Positions 33,544 through 41,728 of a stretch of 64,000 nt of DNA are shown piece by piece. The notes below the pieces were generated by a model, which did not search any database, was not told the DNA's origin, and saw only the letters and a list, made by a program, of their open reading frames with translations. Origin of the DNA: Streptomyces neyagawaensis (GTDB lineage Bacteria; Actinomycetota; Actinomycetes; Streptomycetales; Streptomycetaceae); assembly GCF_023516595.1 (NCBI RefSeq), contig NZ_JAMGBG010000005.1, forward strand, positions 372,001-436,000, in the 5' to 3' direction. The translations under genes and the position numbers were made by a program. Every line of letters begins with the position of its first letter. Positions within the stretch are counted from its first letter, which is position 1.

Positions 33544-34773
33544 ATGACGCATCATCCCGACACCCCCCTGCCCACGGCGGACGCGTCGTCACCGGCATCC
33601 GAGAACACCGGGGCCCCGACGGACGCGCCCGGCGTCGGCCGTCTGGTCGGGTTGGACCTTGCCCGTGGCCTCGCCGTCTTCGGTATGTACGCGGTCCATG
33701 TAGGGCCTCCTCCGGGCCAGGGCGTTGTCATCGACTCCCTGATGGAGCTGGCGCAGGGTCGTTCCTCCGCCCTGTTCGCCGTACTGGCCGGCTTCGCGGT
33801 CGCCCTCATCACCGGGCGCCGCACACCGAAGACGGGCCGGGCCGGCCGTCAGGCCGTCGCCAAGGTGATCATCCGGGCCGTGATCCTGGTGGCCCTGGGC
33901 ACCGCCCTGACGATGACCGGCACCCCCGTCGTGCCGATCCTCGCCTTCTACGGACTGTTCTTCCTGCTCGTGCTGCCGCTGCGTCGGCTGGGCGCCAAGC
34001 CGCTGGCGCTGATCGCCGCGGGGTGGGCCCTGACCGGCCCGCCGCTGCTGTACCTGTTGAAGCCGGTGGTCGGCGGCCGCTCGTTCCCCACCGTCGGCGA
34101 GGCCGACGGCCTCGTCTCGCTGTTCTTCACCGGCGGCTACCCGGCCCTGACCTGGGTGCCGTTCGTCATCGCCGGGATGGCCATCGCCCGCCTCGACCTG
34201 GCCGCCACGGCGGTCCGCATACGCCTGGCCCTCTCCGGTGTCGCGCTCGCCGTCGCCGGCTACGGCGGCTCCTGGCTGGCGCTGCGTCTCGTACCGGGGG
34301 CCGCCGCGGCCGTCCAGGAGGCCGAGAAGGGGTCGGCCATGGCCTCCATGCCGTCCGCGTCCTCGATGGCGTCGCCATCGCCCGGCAGCGCCGGCATCTT
34401 CGGTGACAGCCCGGCCGGGCTGCTGGTCGCCTCCCCGCACAGCGAGGCGACCCTGTCCATCGTCGGCAACACTGGCGTGGCGATCCTGGTGATCACCGCG
34501 TGTCTGGCCGCCGTGGACGCCTTCCCCCGGCTGCGCGGCCTTGCTCGGCCCGTCATCGCGGTCGGCTCGATGTCGTTGACCGCGTACGTCTACCACATCG
34601 TCGCCATCTGGCTCCTGGACACCGGGGGAGTGACCGTCCAGCCCCTCTACGTCCTGCTCGGCTTCATCGCGTCCGTGACGGTCCTCGCCACCCTCTGGTC
34701 CCGCTTCTTCCCACGAGGGCCGCTGGAGTGGCTGATGGGCAGGGCGACCGGGATCGCCGGGCGTATTCAGTGA
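33544..34773 (+). CDS. DUF418-family membrane protein, copy 2
   Basis: A 409-residue paralogue of the minus-strand DUF418 protein. Shared landmarks are RLVGLDLARGLAVFGMYAVHVGPP, RRTPKTGRAGRQ, TGGYPALTWVPFVIAGMA, ASPHSEATLSIVGNTGVAILV, GSMSLTAYVYHIVAIWLL and WSRFFPRGPLEWLMG. It has about ten membrane helices and a Ser/Ala/Pro-rich extracytoplasmic loop near residue 270. Divergent orientation of the two copies suggests an inverted duplication. No strong ribosome-binding site is visible; an ATG ten codons upstream is an alternative start. Confidence 0.87.
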   Translation: MTHHPDTPLPTADASSPASENTGAPTDAPGVGRLVGLDLARGLAVFGMYAVHVGPPPGQGVVIDSLMELAQGRSSALFAVLAGFAVALITGRRTPKTGRAGRQAVAKVIIRAVILVALGTALTMTGTPVVPILAFYGLFFLLVLPLRRLGAKPLALIAAGWALTGPPLLYLLKPVVGGRSFPTVGEADGLVSLFFTGGYPALTWVPFVIAGMAIARLDLAATAVRIRLALSGVALAVAGYGGSWLALRLVPGAAAAVQEAEKGSAMASMPSASSMASPSPGSAGIFGDSPAGLLVASPHSEATLSIVGNTGVAILVITACLAAVDAFPRLRGLARPVIAVGSMSLTAYVYHIVAIWLLDTGGVTVQPLYVLLGFIASVTVLATLWSRFFPRGPLEWLMGRATGIAGRIQ

Positions 34774-34838
34774 GGCGCCGATCATCAGGGCTGCTCATCA
34801 AGGCCGGAGAGCGTCCGGCGGGGGAGGGTGGTGTCCCT

Positions 34839-34848
34839 GCCGACCGGT
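34839..34848 (+). promoter_or_regulatory. Motif copy upstream of the response-regulator gene
   Basis: GCCGACCGGT lies within CCTGCCGACCGGTGGG, about 110 bases before the response-regulator start. The bases flanking it resemble those around the motif copies in the DUF418 divergent region. This suggests autoregulation of the two-component system and co-regulation of the DUF418 genes. Confidence 0.5.
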
Positions 34849-34960
34849 GGGTGCTCCCCCGCCGGGTGGCTGGACCTGCGACGGGAGGGGCCGTGGGGAG
34901 TCATCGGGGCTTTAAGGTCGGGTCGGCAGGTGTCGGGTGGTGGGGGAGAGGGTGGCGTGC

Positions 34961-35629
34961 GTGATCCGGGTTGTGGTGGTGGACGACGAGGCTCTGGTGC
35001 GGTCGGGGTTCGGGTTGATCCTGGGCGCGTCGGAGGACATCGAGGTCGTCGCGACCGCGAGTGGCGGTGAGGCGGTCGAGACGGTCCGCCGGGTGCGGCC
35101 GGACGTGGTGCTGCTGGACATCCGGATGCCGGACGTCGACGGGCTCACCGTGCTCCGGGAGCTGCGGGCGGCGCCGGACGCGCCGGTCGTGGCGATGCTG
35201 ACGACGTTCGACGCCGACGAGTACATCCTGACCGCGCTGCACTGCGGCGCGGCCGGGTTCCTGCTGAAGGACACCGAGCCCGAGCAACTCGCCCATCTCG
35301 TACGCACCCTCGCCGCCGGCGGTGTGGTCCTCTCCCCCAAGGCCTCACGGACCCTGCTGCACAGCCACCCCGGCACCGGGACGGCCGTGGACGCCGACGC
35401 CGCCCGGGTCCGGCTGCTCACCGCACGCGAACGTGATGTCCTCGTCCTGGTGGCGGAAGGGCTGTCGAACGCCGACATCGGGGCGCGTATCCATCTGGGC
35501 GCCGGCACCGTCAAGGACCACGTCAGCGCCATCCTGACCAAGCTGCGGGTGACGAGCCGGGTGCAGGCGGCGCTGCTCGCGCAGCGGGCCGGACTCCTCG
35601 ACGAACGCACCCAGGACGCCGCCCGATGA
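34961..35629 (+). CDS. NarL/FixJ-family response regulator
   Basis: A 222-residue regulator. The REC domain has the acidic pair in VVVVDDEALVRSG, the phospho-acceptor Asp in DVVLLDIRMPDVDG, and the conserved Lys in FLLKDTEPEQL. The C-terminal LuxR-type helix-turn-helix is LTARERDVLVLVAEGLSNADIGARIHLGAGTVKDHVSAILTKL. The GTG at 34961 is chosen because GGAGAGGG lies about eight bases upstream. The partner kinase gene overlaps its stop codon. Likely targets are the motif copies before itself and before the DUF418 pair. Confidence 0.92.
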   Translation: MIRVVVVDDEALVRSGFGLILGASEDIEVVATASGGEAVETVRRVRPDVVLLDIRMPDVDGLTVLRELRAAPDAPVVAMLTTFDADEYILTALHCGAAGFLLKDTEPEQLAHLVRTLAAGGVVLSPKASRTLLHSHPGTGTAVDADAARVRLLTARERDVLVLVAEGLSNADIGARIHLGAGTVKDHVSAILTKLRVTSRVQAALLAQRAGLLDERTQDAAR

Positions 35630-36744
35630 CCCGCGCACGCACCCTGTGGCAGCGGATCCCCCCACCGGTCGTCGACCTCGTCCTGGTGGCGGCGGCAGCC
35701 GTCGACGTGTGGGTGACCCTGTGGGACGACTCACCGCTCGGCGTCGGACTAGCCGCCCTCGGCTGCACGGCGCTGGCCTTCCGCCGCCGGCTCCCGCTCG
35801 TCGTGTTCCTGCTCACCCTGCCGCTCGCCCTGACGCAGGATGTCGCCGTCGCTCCGATCGTGGCGCTGTTCACCCTGGCCGAACGGACCCGCAACCGCCT
35901 CCTGCTCGCCATCTGCGTCGCCCTGACCGGCATCGCCAACAGCATCCCGTGGCCCGAGGTGAGCCTGATGGCCATAGGCCAGACCATGACCCTGGTCGTC
36001 TTCGTCTACGGCCTGGCGACCGCCGCCGCCCCCGTCCTCTTCGGCCAACTCCTCCAAGCCCACCGGGACCTGGCCCGGCGACTGGTCGAGATCGAGGAAG
36101 CCCGCGAACACGAACGCGCCCTGCACGCCCAAGCCCTCCTCGCCCGCGAACGCGCCCAACTCGCCCGCGAAATGCACGACGTCGTCTCCCACCAGGTCAG
36201 CCTCATCGCCGTCCAGGCCGGCGCCCTCCAAGTCGCCGCACCCGACACCGACACCAAGAACGCCGCCCGCACCATCCGCTCCCTGAGCGTCACCACCCTC
36301 GACGAACTGCGCACCATGGTCACCCTGCTCCGCGCCTCCGGCAGCAACACCACCGAACTCACCCCCCAACCCACCCTCGCCGACCTCCACACACTCGTCG
36401 AATCCAGCGGCACCCACGCCCGGCTGACGGGTGAACTACCGCCCACCGTCGCCACCCCCACCCAACGCGCCCTCTACCGCACCGTCCAAGAAGCCCTCAC
36501 CAACGTCCGCAAACACGCCCCCGGCGCCACCGCACACATCGAACTCTGGCAGGACAGCGACCACATCGGCGTCACCATCACCAACACCCCACCCACCCGG
36601 CCCTCCCTCCCCCTGCCCGGATCCCAACAAGGCCTCCTCGGACTACGAGAACGAGCCGACATCCTCCACGGCACCCTCCACGCAGGCCCCACCACCGAAG
36701 GCGGCTACCGCGTACACCTGCAAGTCCCCCTCACCGCCGACTGA
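35626..36744 (+). CDS. DesK-type sensor histidine kinase
   Basis: A 372-residue kinase with four to five N-terminal membrane helices (about residues 15-140) and no large external domain. A HisKA_3 dimerisation domain follows, with the phospho-acceptor in LAREMHDVVSHQVSLIAVQ, and then an HATPase domain (ALYRTVQEALTNVRKHAPGA for the N box, GLLGLRERADILHGTLHAG for the G box). Its ATG overlaps the regulator's stop as ATGA, so the two form a pair. The second half of the gene has a striking excess of C and A over G on the coding strand compared with its neighbours. Confidence 0.92.
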   Translation: MTRARTLWQRIPPPVVDLVLVAAAAVDVWVTLWDDSPLGVGLAALGCTALAFRRRLPLVVFLLTLPLALTQDVAVAPIVALFTLAERTRNRLLLAICVALTGIANSIPWPEVSLMAIGQTMTLVVFVYGLATAAAPVLFGQLLQAHRDLARRLVEIEEAREHERALHAQALLARERAQLAREMHDVVSHQVSLIAVQAGALQVAAPDTDTKNAARTIRSLSVTTLDELRTMVTLLRASGSNTTELTPQPTLADLHTLVESSGTHARLTGELPPTVATPTQRALYRTVQEALTNVRKHAPGATAHIELWQDSDHIGVTITNTPPTRPSLPLPGSQQGLLGLRERADILHGTLHAGPTTEGGYRVHLQVPLTAD

Positions 36745-36769
36745 GACGGCGTAGGCGCGGGCACCCGGC

Positions 36770-37120
36770 TCACCCCAGGTGCTGCGCCCAGTCCGGCGGC
36801 ACGCGGCCCGCGGGCCCCGGGGCCGGCTGGTCCGCGGGGTGGCTGTGGGGTGGCGCCAGGTCGGGGCCCGACTCGTACATCTCGGACGTCTCGTAGTTCC
36901 AGAACCATGTCTCGCCGGGCTCGTAGCTCTGGACGAAGGGGTGCCCGGCGGCCGCGGCGTGCGCGGTGGCGTGCTTCGCGGGGGAGGAGTCGCAGCAGCC
37001 GATGTGCCCGCACTGGGCGCAGCGCCGCAGATGGAACCACCAGCCGCCGACGGCGTCGCACTCCACGCAGCCGGCCCCGCTCGGCGGCACGGCGGGATCG
37101 ATTCCGGCGGGCAGGCTCAT
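36770..37120 (-). CDS. UBP-type zinc-finger protein
   Basis: A 116-residue protein consisting essentially of a UBP (ZnF-UBP) domain: CVECDAVGGWWFHLRRCAQCGHIGCCD followed by HATAHAAAAGHPFVQSYEPGETWFWNYETSEMY. The cysteine and histidine spacing fits zinc binding. In eukaryotes this fold recognises free ubiquitin C-termini, but the bacterial role is unknown. Its ATG overlaps the stop of the histidine-kinase gene, so it is the last gene of the three-gene redox-signalling cassette. Confidence 0.88.
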   Translation of the reverse strand: MSLPAGIDPAVPPSGAGCVECDAVGGWWFHLRRCAQCGHIGCCDSSPAKHATAHAAAAGHPFVQSYEPGETWFWNYETSEMYESGPDLAPPHSHPADQPAPGPAGRVPPDWAQHLG

Positions 37121-38625
37121 GACGTCTCCTCGGGCGCGTCGGAATCGGGCGCGTCGGATTCGGGGGCGAGGGTGAGGTCCAGGTCCGGCGCGGGCGCCGT
37201 CAGCGGCAGCAGGACCTGGAAACGGGTGTCGCCGGGTGCCGAGTGGACCTCGATGTGCCCGTGGTGCTTGTTGACGACGATCCGCCAGGAGATGTCGAGG
37301 CCCAACCCGGTGCCCTGCCCGACGGGCTTGGTGGTGAAGAACGGGTCGAAGATACGGCCCCGGATGCCGGGCGGGATGCCCGGTCCCGTGTCGCGGAACT
37401 CGACGAGCAGCTGATCCCGGTCGTCGCGGGCCGTGCGCACCGTCAAGGTGCCCTCGCCGCCGGTGTCGTTGATCGCCGCCACCGCGTTGTCGATGAGGTT
37501 CGTCCACACCTGGTTCAGCTCGCCCGGGTAGGCGGGGATCCTCGGCAGCGTGCGGTCGTACTCCTTCACCACCCGGATGCGGTCCCCGATCTTCCCGGAC
37601 AGCATCAGCAGGGTGCTGTCGAGGAGTTCGTGCACATCGGCGTTCTGGTAGGGGGCCCGGTCCAGCTGCGAGTACTGCTTCGCCGCGTCGACGAGCTGGC
37701 TGATCCGGGTCGTGGAGTCCTCGATCTCGTTCATCAGCAGCTCGGTCTCGACCGTGTAGTTGAGCCAGCGCACCGCCCCTTCGAGGGTCTGCTCGTCCAC
37801 GGATGCCGCGACCCGGTCCAGCCACGCGGTGTCGAGCCCGGCCTGCACGAAGTTCGGGGCGAGCTGCCAGCCGCCCGCGATGCCGTGGTCGTCGAGCCAG
37901 TCCGTCAGCTCGTCCTCCCGGTCGGCCGCCTCCAGCGGGCTGAGCGGTGTCGCCTTGGCGACCTGCTCGGCGGTCCGCTCCTGGAGCTCGACCAGCGACT
38001 CCAGTGTCTCGCGTCGGAACGGCCCGGAGGCGATGGCACCCAGTTTGTGCCGCATACCGGCCACCCGCTCCCGCAGCGCGGAGGTGGCCCGTACGGCCGC
38101 CGCGGCCGGGTTGTTCAGCTCGTGGGTGAGGCCCGCCGACAGCGACCCGAGTGCCAGCAGCCGCTCCCGCTGCCCGATGGTCCGCTGGGTGTTCTGGCTG
38201 CCGAAGAAGAGGCCCTCCAGCAGATGCACGGCCATCGGGAACCACTCGCGCATGATCTCCGCGAACGACGCCGAGGGCAGGATGAAGAACCGCGACGGCT
38301 CGATGACCCGCATGGACCCCTTGTAGCGGGCCTGGTCGGCCTGGTCGCCCAGATACGCCTGGAACGCGCCCGCGTACACCCCGCGCTGCGAGGTGCGGTT
38401 GAGCTCCACATCGTCGTCGCCGACCTGCCGCGACATCACCAGCGTGCCCTGGAGGAGCACGAAGAAGCAGGTCGCGGGCTCGCCCTCGCGGTAGACCCAG
38501 CCCGGTTCGAACCGCTCGACGCGGCCCTCACGGCACAGCCGGTCCAACTGCTCGGGCGACAGCTTCTCGAACAGGAACAGCGTGGCGAGTTCCGCCCGGT
38601 CGCAGGCGAGCGGCTGCCCGCTCAC
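37117..38625 (-). CDS. Cyclic-nucleotide-binding-domain histidine kinase
   Basis: A 502-residue soluble sensor kinase. Residues about 12-130 resemble a cNMP-binding (CRP/FNR-like) domain (LFLFEKLSPEQLDRLCREGRVERFEPGWVYREGEPA). The phospho-acceptor follows in SLSAGLTHELNNPAAAAVRA, and the C-terminal HATPase shows NQVWTNLIDNAVAAI, DTGPGIP, FDPFFTTK and GTGLGLDISWRI. No membrane helix is present, so it senses something in the cytoplasm. The GTG at 38625 has GGAG seven bases upstream. It sits between a REC-thioredoxin-reductase fusion and a UBP zinc finger, and the REC domain of the former is the obvious partner. Confidence 0.88.
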   Translation of the reverse strand: MSGQPLACDRAELATLFLFEKLSPEQLDRLCREGRVERFEPGWVYREGEPATCFFVLLQGTLVMSRQVGDDDVELNRTSQRGVYAGAFQAYLGDQADQARYKGSMRVIEPSRFFILPSASFAEIMREWFPMAVHLLEGLFFGSQNTQRTIGQRERLLALGSLSAGLTHELNNPAAAAVRATSALRERVAGMRHKLGAIASGPFRRETLESLVELQERTAEQVAKATPLSPLEAADREDELTDWLDDHGIAGGWQLAPNFVQAGLDTAWLDRVAASVDEQTLEGAVRWLNYTVETELLMNEIEDSTTRISQLVDAAKQYSQLDRAPYQNADVHELLDSTLLMLSGKIGDRIRVVKEYDRTLPRIPAYPGELNQVWTNLIDNAVAAINDTGGEGTLTVRTARDDRDQLLVEFRDTGPGIPPGIRGRIFDPFFTTKPVGQGTGLGLDISWRIVVNKHHGHIEVHSAPGDTRFQVLLPLTAPAPDLDLTLAPESDAPDSDAPEETS

Positions 38626-38653
38626 GACACCGCTCCGGAGACCCGCGCGCTTC

Positions 38654-40330
38654 TCATGACTGCTCCAGATAACGGTGCACGAGCATGACGGCCATCGCTC
38701 CCTCTCCCACGGCGGACGCGACCCGCTTCGCGGACTCGTACCGGGCGTCCCCGGCGACGAACACGCCGGGCACATTGGTCTCCAGGTGGTACGGCGGCCG
38801 GTCCAGCTCCCAGCCCGGCGGTGGACTCCCGTCGACGGTCATGTCGGGCCCGGCCAGGATGAAGCCGCGCTCGTCGCGCAGCACGGTGCCGTCCAGCCAG
38901 TCCGTCAGCGGCTCGGCGCCGATGAACACGAACATCCACTGCGCGTCGACCAGTTCCTCGTGCCCGCTCGCGACGTCCTTGAGGGTGAGCCGCTCCAGCT
39001 GGTTGGTGCCGTGCGCGGCCTCGACGACCGTGCCGGTGCGCACGTAGATGTTGGGCGTCTCCGCGAGCTGCTGGATCAGGTAGTGCGACATGGACGCCGC
39101 CAGCGACTCCCCGCGCACCAGCAGCGTCACCGACTTGGCGCCGCGGGACAGATACATCGCCGCCTGCCCCGCCGAGTTGGCGCCGCCCACGATGTACACG
39201 TCGTGCCCCTGGCAGGCGGCGGCCTCGGTGAGCGCCGAGCCGTAGAACACCCCGCAGCCGTTGAGGTCGGCACAGCCCGGCGCGGTGAGCTGCCGGTACG
39301 ACACGCCCGTCGCGAGGATCACGCTGTGCGCGGCGACCGCCGAACCGTCCGAGAACCGGATGGTTCGCGCCGCCCCGTTCACCTCCAGGCCGCTGACCTC
39401 GCGTGCGGTGAGGATCTCCGCGCCGAACTTGGTGGCCTGCCGCCGGGCCCGGTCCGTGAGCTGCGCGCCGGACACCCCGTCGGGGAACCCGAGGTAGTTC
39501 TCGATGCGTGAGCTCTGCCCCGCCTGGCCGCCGGTCGCCGACCGCTCGACGAGCAGCGTCCGCAGCCCCTCCGACGCCCCGTACACGGCCGCGCCCAGCC
39601 CGGCCGGGCCGCCGCCGATGACGACCAGGTCGTAGAAGTCCTCGGCCGGGGTCGTCGCCAGCCCCACCGTCTCCGCCAGCTCCGGGTCCTCCGGCGCGAC
39701 CAGGGGCGTACCGTCCGGGGTGACCACGAGCGGCAGCCGCTGCCCGTCCGCGCCGGCCGCGGCGAGCAGCCGCCGCCCCTCCGGCTCGTCGGACGAGAAC
39801 CAGCGGTACGGCACCTGGTTGCGGGCCAGGAACTCCCGGACGCCCGAGGACCGGGCCGACCAGCGGTGCCCGACCACCTTCGTCGTGCCGGCGCAGGTCC
39901 GGTCGGCCGCCCGCCACGCCTGCAGCAGATCGTCCAGGACCGGGTAGAGCTTCTCCTCCGGCGGGTCCCACGGCTTCAGCAGATAGTGGTCGAGGTCGAT
40001 CACATTGATCGCGTCGATGGCCGCGTTGGTGTCGGCGTACGCAGTGAGCAGCACCCGGCGCGCCCCCGGATAGACGTCCAACGCCTGTTCGAGGAACTCG
40101 ATGCCGTTCATCTGCGGCATCCGGTAGTCGGCCAGGACGACCGCCACCTGGTCGCCGCGCAACTTCAGCTCCCGCAGCGCCTCCAGGGCCGCCTCACCGG
40201 ACTCGGCCCGTACGATCCGGTACGACTCGCCGTAGCGCCGTCGCAGATCCCGGGCCACCGCACGAGACACTCCCGGATCGTCATCCACGGTGAGGATCAC
40301 GTTCCGCGCCGGACCGACCGCCTGAGTCAT
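38654..40330 (-). CDS. REC-domain/thioredoxin-reductase-like fusion oxidoreductase
   Basis: A 558-residue fusion. Residues about 10-135 form a response-regulator receiver (ILTVDDDPGVSRAV, phospho-Asp in VVLADYRMPQMNG, Lys in YLLKPWDPPEE). A glutaredoxin-like segment with no CxxC lies near 150-230. Residues about 240-555 are a TrxB-like FAD/NADPH module (VVIGGGPAGLGAAVYGASEGL, GGQAGQSSRIENYLGFP, YIVGGANSAGQAA, VFVAGDARY). The CxxC dithiol of true thioredoxin reductase is absent; GCGVFYGSAL occupies its place. Phosphorylation could therefore control a flavin-based redox output. GGGAGG precedes the ATG. Confidence 0.9.
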   Translation of the reverse strand: MTQAVGPARNVILTVDDDPGVSRAVARDLRRRYGESYRIVRAESGEAALEALRELKLRGDQVAVVLADYRMPQMNGIEFLEQALDVYPGARRVLLTAYADTNAAIDAINVIDLDHYLLKPWDPPEEKLYPVLDDLLQAWRAADRTCAGTTKVVGHRWSARSSGVREFLARNQVPYRWFSSDEPEGRRLLAAAGADGQRLPLVVTPDGTPLVAPEDPELAETVGLATTPAEDFYDLVVIGGGPAGLGAAVYGASEGLRTLLVERSATGGQAGQSSRIENYLGFPDGVSGAQLTDRARRQATKFGAEILTAREVSGLEVNGAARTIRFSDGSAVAAHSVILATGVSYRQLTAPGCADLNGCGVFYGSALTEAAACQGHDVYIVGGANSAGQAAMYLSRGAKSVTLLVRGESLAASMSHYLIQQLAETPNIYVRTGTVVEAAHGTNQLERLTLKDVASGHEELVDAQWMFVFIGAEPLTDWLDGTVLRDERGFILAGPDMTVDGSPPPGWELDRPPYHLETNVPGVFVAGDARYESAKRVASAVGEGAMAVMLVHRYLEQS

Positions 40331-40427
40331 ATGCCTCCCACCCCGAACCAATGTGCTCATCGTATGTTCGGACGTTCGGGTTCGCTCGGCTTCGGAGTCT
40401 CCACCCCCACTCGCCTCGAGCGGCCGG

Positions 40428-40781
40428 TCAGCTGCGGCGTCCGGAGAGGACGCAGAACTCATTGCCCTCCGGGTCCATGAGCACGACCCATGACTCGTCC
40501 CCCTGTCCGACGTCCGCGTGGCGGGCGCCGAGAGCGAGGAGCCGGGACACCTCCGCCGCCTGGTCGACCGGGCGGAAGTCGAGGTGCAGCCGGTTCTTCA
40601 CGGTCTTGGCCTCGGGGACCGGAGTGAACAGCAGGCCGGGCACGCGGTCGGGCTCCGGGCGGATCTCGTACTCCTCCGGCGTGTCGTTCACCACCACCCA
40701 CCCGAGTGCCTCGGCCCACCAGCGCCCGAGAGCCACCGGATCGGCGGCGTCCACCACTACCTGCTCCCAGTTCAGGTCCAT
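40428..40781 (-). CDS. VOC-superfamily (glyoxalase/bleomycin-resistance-like) protein
   Basis: A 117-residue single-domain VOC protein. QVVVDAADPVALGRWWAEALGWVVV is the opening beta-alpha-beta unit, and RLHLDFRP and VVLMDPEGNEFCVL supply the usual metal-facing strand segments. Such domains bind metal or small hydrophobic ligands; substrate unknown. It is monocistronic, in the gap between the redox cassette and a divergent universal stress gene. Confidence 0.85.
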   Translation of the reverse strand: MDLNWEQVVVDAADPVALGRWWAEALGWVVVNDTPEEYEIRPEPDRVPGLLFTPVPEAKTVKNRLHLDFRPVDQAAEVSRLLALGARHADVGQGDESWVVLMDPEGNEFCVLSGRRS

Positions 40782-40839
40782 GCCGCGAGGGTAGTGAAGA
40801 CTGGGCCCGTCAGCCTGATGAGACGAAGAAAGGTGGCCG

Positions 40840-41712
40840 ATGTCGACGCGCCCGATCACCGCCGCAGTGGACGGTACGCCCGAGAGCCTCGCCGCACTGG
40901 CGTGGGCCGGCCGGGAGGCCGTACGCCGGGACGTACCGCTGCGGGTGGTGCACGCCTGGCAGTGGCAGCCGCACGAGGCGATCACCGTGGACCGGGACGG
41001 ACAGGCCGGATGGGCACGGGACGCGCTCGCCGAGGCCGTCCGCGGCGTCACCGAGCGGCACCCGGGCCTGGAGGTCTCGACGGACCTGGTCGAGGGGCCG
41101 CCGGTGGAGTCCCTGACCGCCGCGGCGGAGCACGCCGAGACCCTGGTACTCGGCTCGCGCGGCCACGGAGCCGTCGTGGGCTTCCTCCTCGGCTCCGTGG
41201 GACAGCAGGTCCTCGTCGACTCCCCGCGTCCCGTCGTGTTCGTCCGCGCCGGTGACGAGGCCGCCGCCGAGGCCGCCGGACGCGAGGTCGTCGTGGGCCA
41301 GGGCGGCACACCCGAGGACAGCGCCGCCACCCTGCGGTTCGCCTTCGAGACCGCGGCCGCCCGGGGCGCCGCCCTGCGGGCCGTCCGCGCGTGGACGCTG
41401 CCGCCGCTGTACGCGTACAGCCCCGGTTCGCTGAAGCTGCTCGACGAGGCGGGCGGCCTCGAACCGTACGAGAAGAAGGCGCTCGCCGCCGCGCTCCGGC
41501 CGTGGCGGGAACGCTTCCCCGAGGTACGGGTCACCGAACACGTGGAGATCGGCAGTGCCGGTCAGGTCCTGCTGTCCGTCGCCGGGCACGCCCAGCTGAT
41601 GGTCGTGGGCCGCCGCGCCCGGCGCACGGCGGTCGGCGCGCGCATCGGCTCTGTGGCCCACGGCGTCCTCCACCACGCGCCGTGCCCGGTGGCGGTGGTC
41701 CCGCACGCCTGA
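40840..41712 (+). CDS. Tandem universal stress protein
   Basis: A 290-residue protein of two UspA domains. The first begins ITAAVDGTPESLAALAWAGREA and carries the ATP-binding GSRGHGAVVGFLLGSVGQQVL; the second ends in VVGRRARRTAVGARIGSVAHGVLHHAPCPVAVVP. The nucleotide motif G-x2-G-x9-G-S is recognisable in both. Such proteins act in dormancy or stress. AGGTGG lies before the ATG. It is convergent with the DUF4032 gene, 16 bases apart. Confidence 0.9.
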   Translation: MSTRPITAAVDGTPESLAALAWAGREAVRRDVPLRVVHAWQWQPHEAITVDRDGQAGWARDALAEAVRGVTERHPGLEVSTDLVEGPPVESLTAAAEHAETLVLGSRGHGAVVGFLLGSVGQQVLVDSPRPVVFVRAGDEAAAEAAGREVVVGQGGTPEDSAATLRFAFETAAARGAALRAVRAWTLPPLYAYSPGSLKLLDEAGGLEPYEKKALAAALRPWRERFPEVRVTEHVEIGSAGQVLLSVAGHAQLMVVGRRARRTAVGARIGSVAHGVLHHAPCPVAVVPHA

Positions 41713-41728
41713 ACGGCGGGCGCGCGCC

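Noticed and set aside
33334..34852. LPTGG reading of the repeated CTGCCGACCGG motif as sortase-type peptides
   Set aside because: The frames lack starts, signal peptides and membrane tails, and the motif occurs in both orientations in control regions; a DNA site is simpler.
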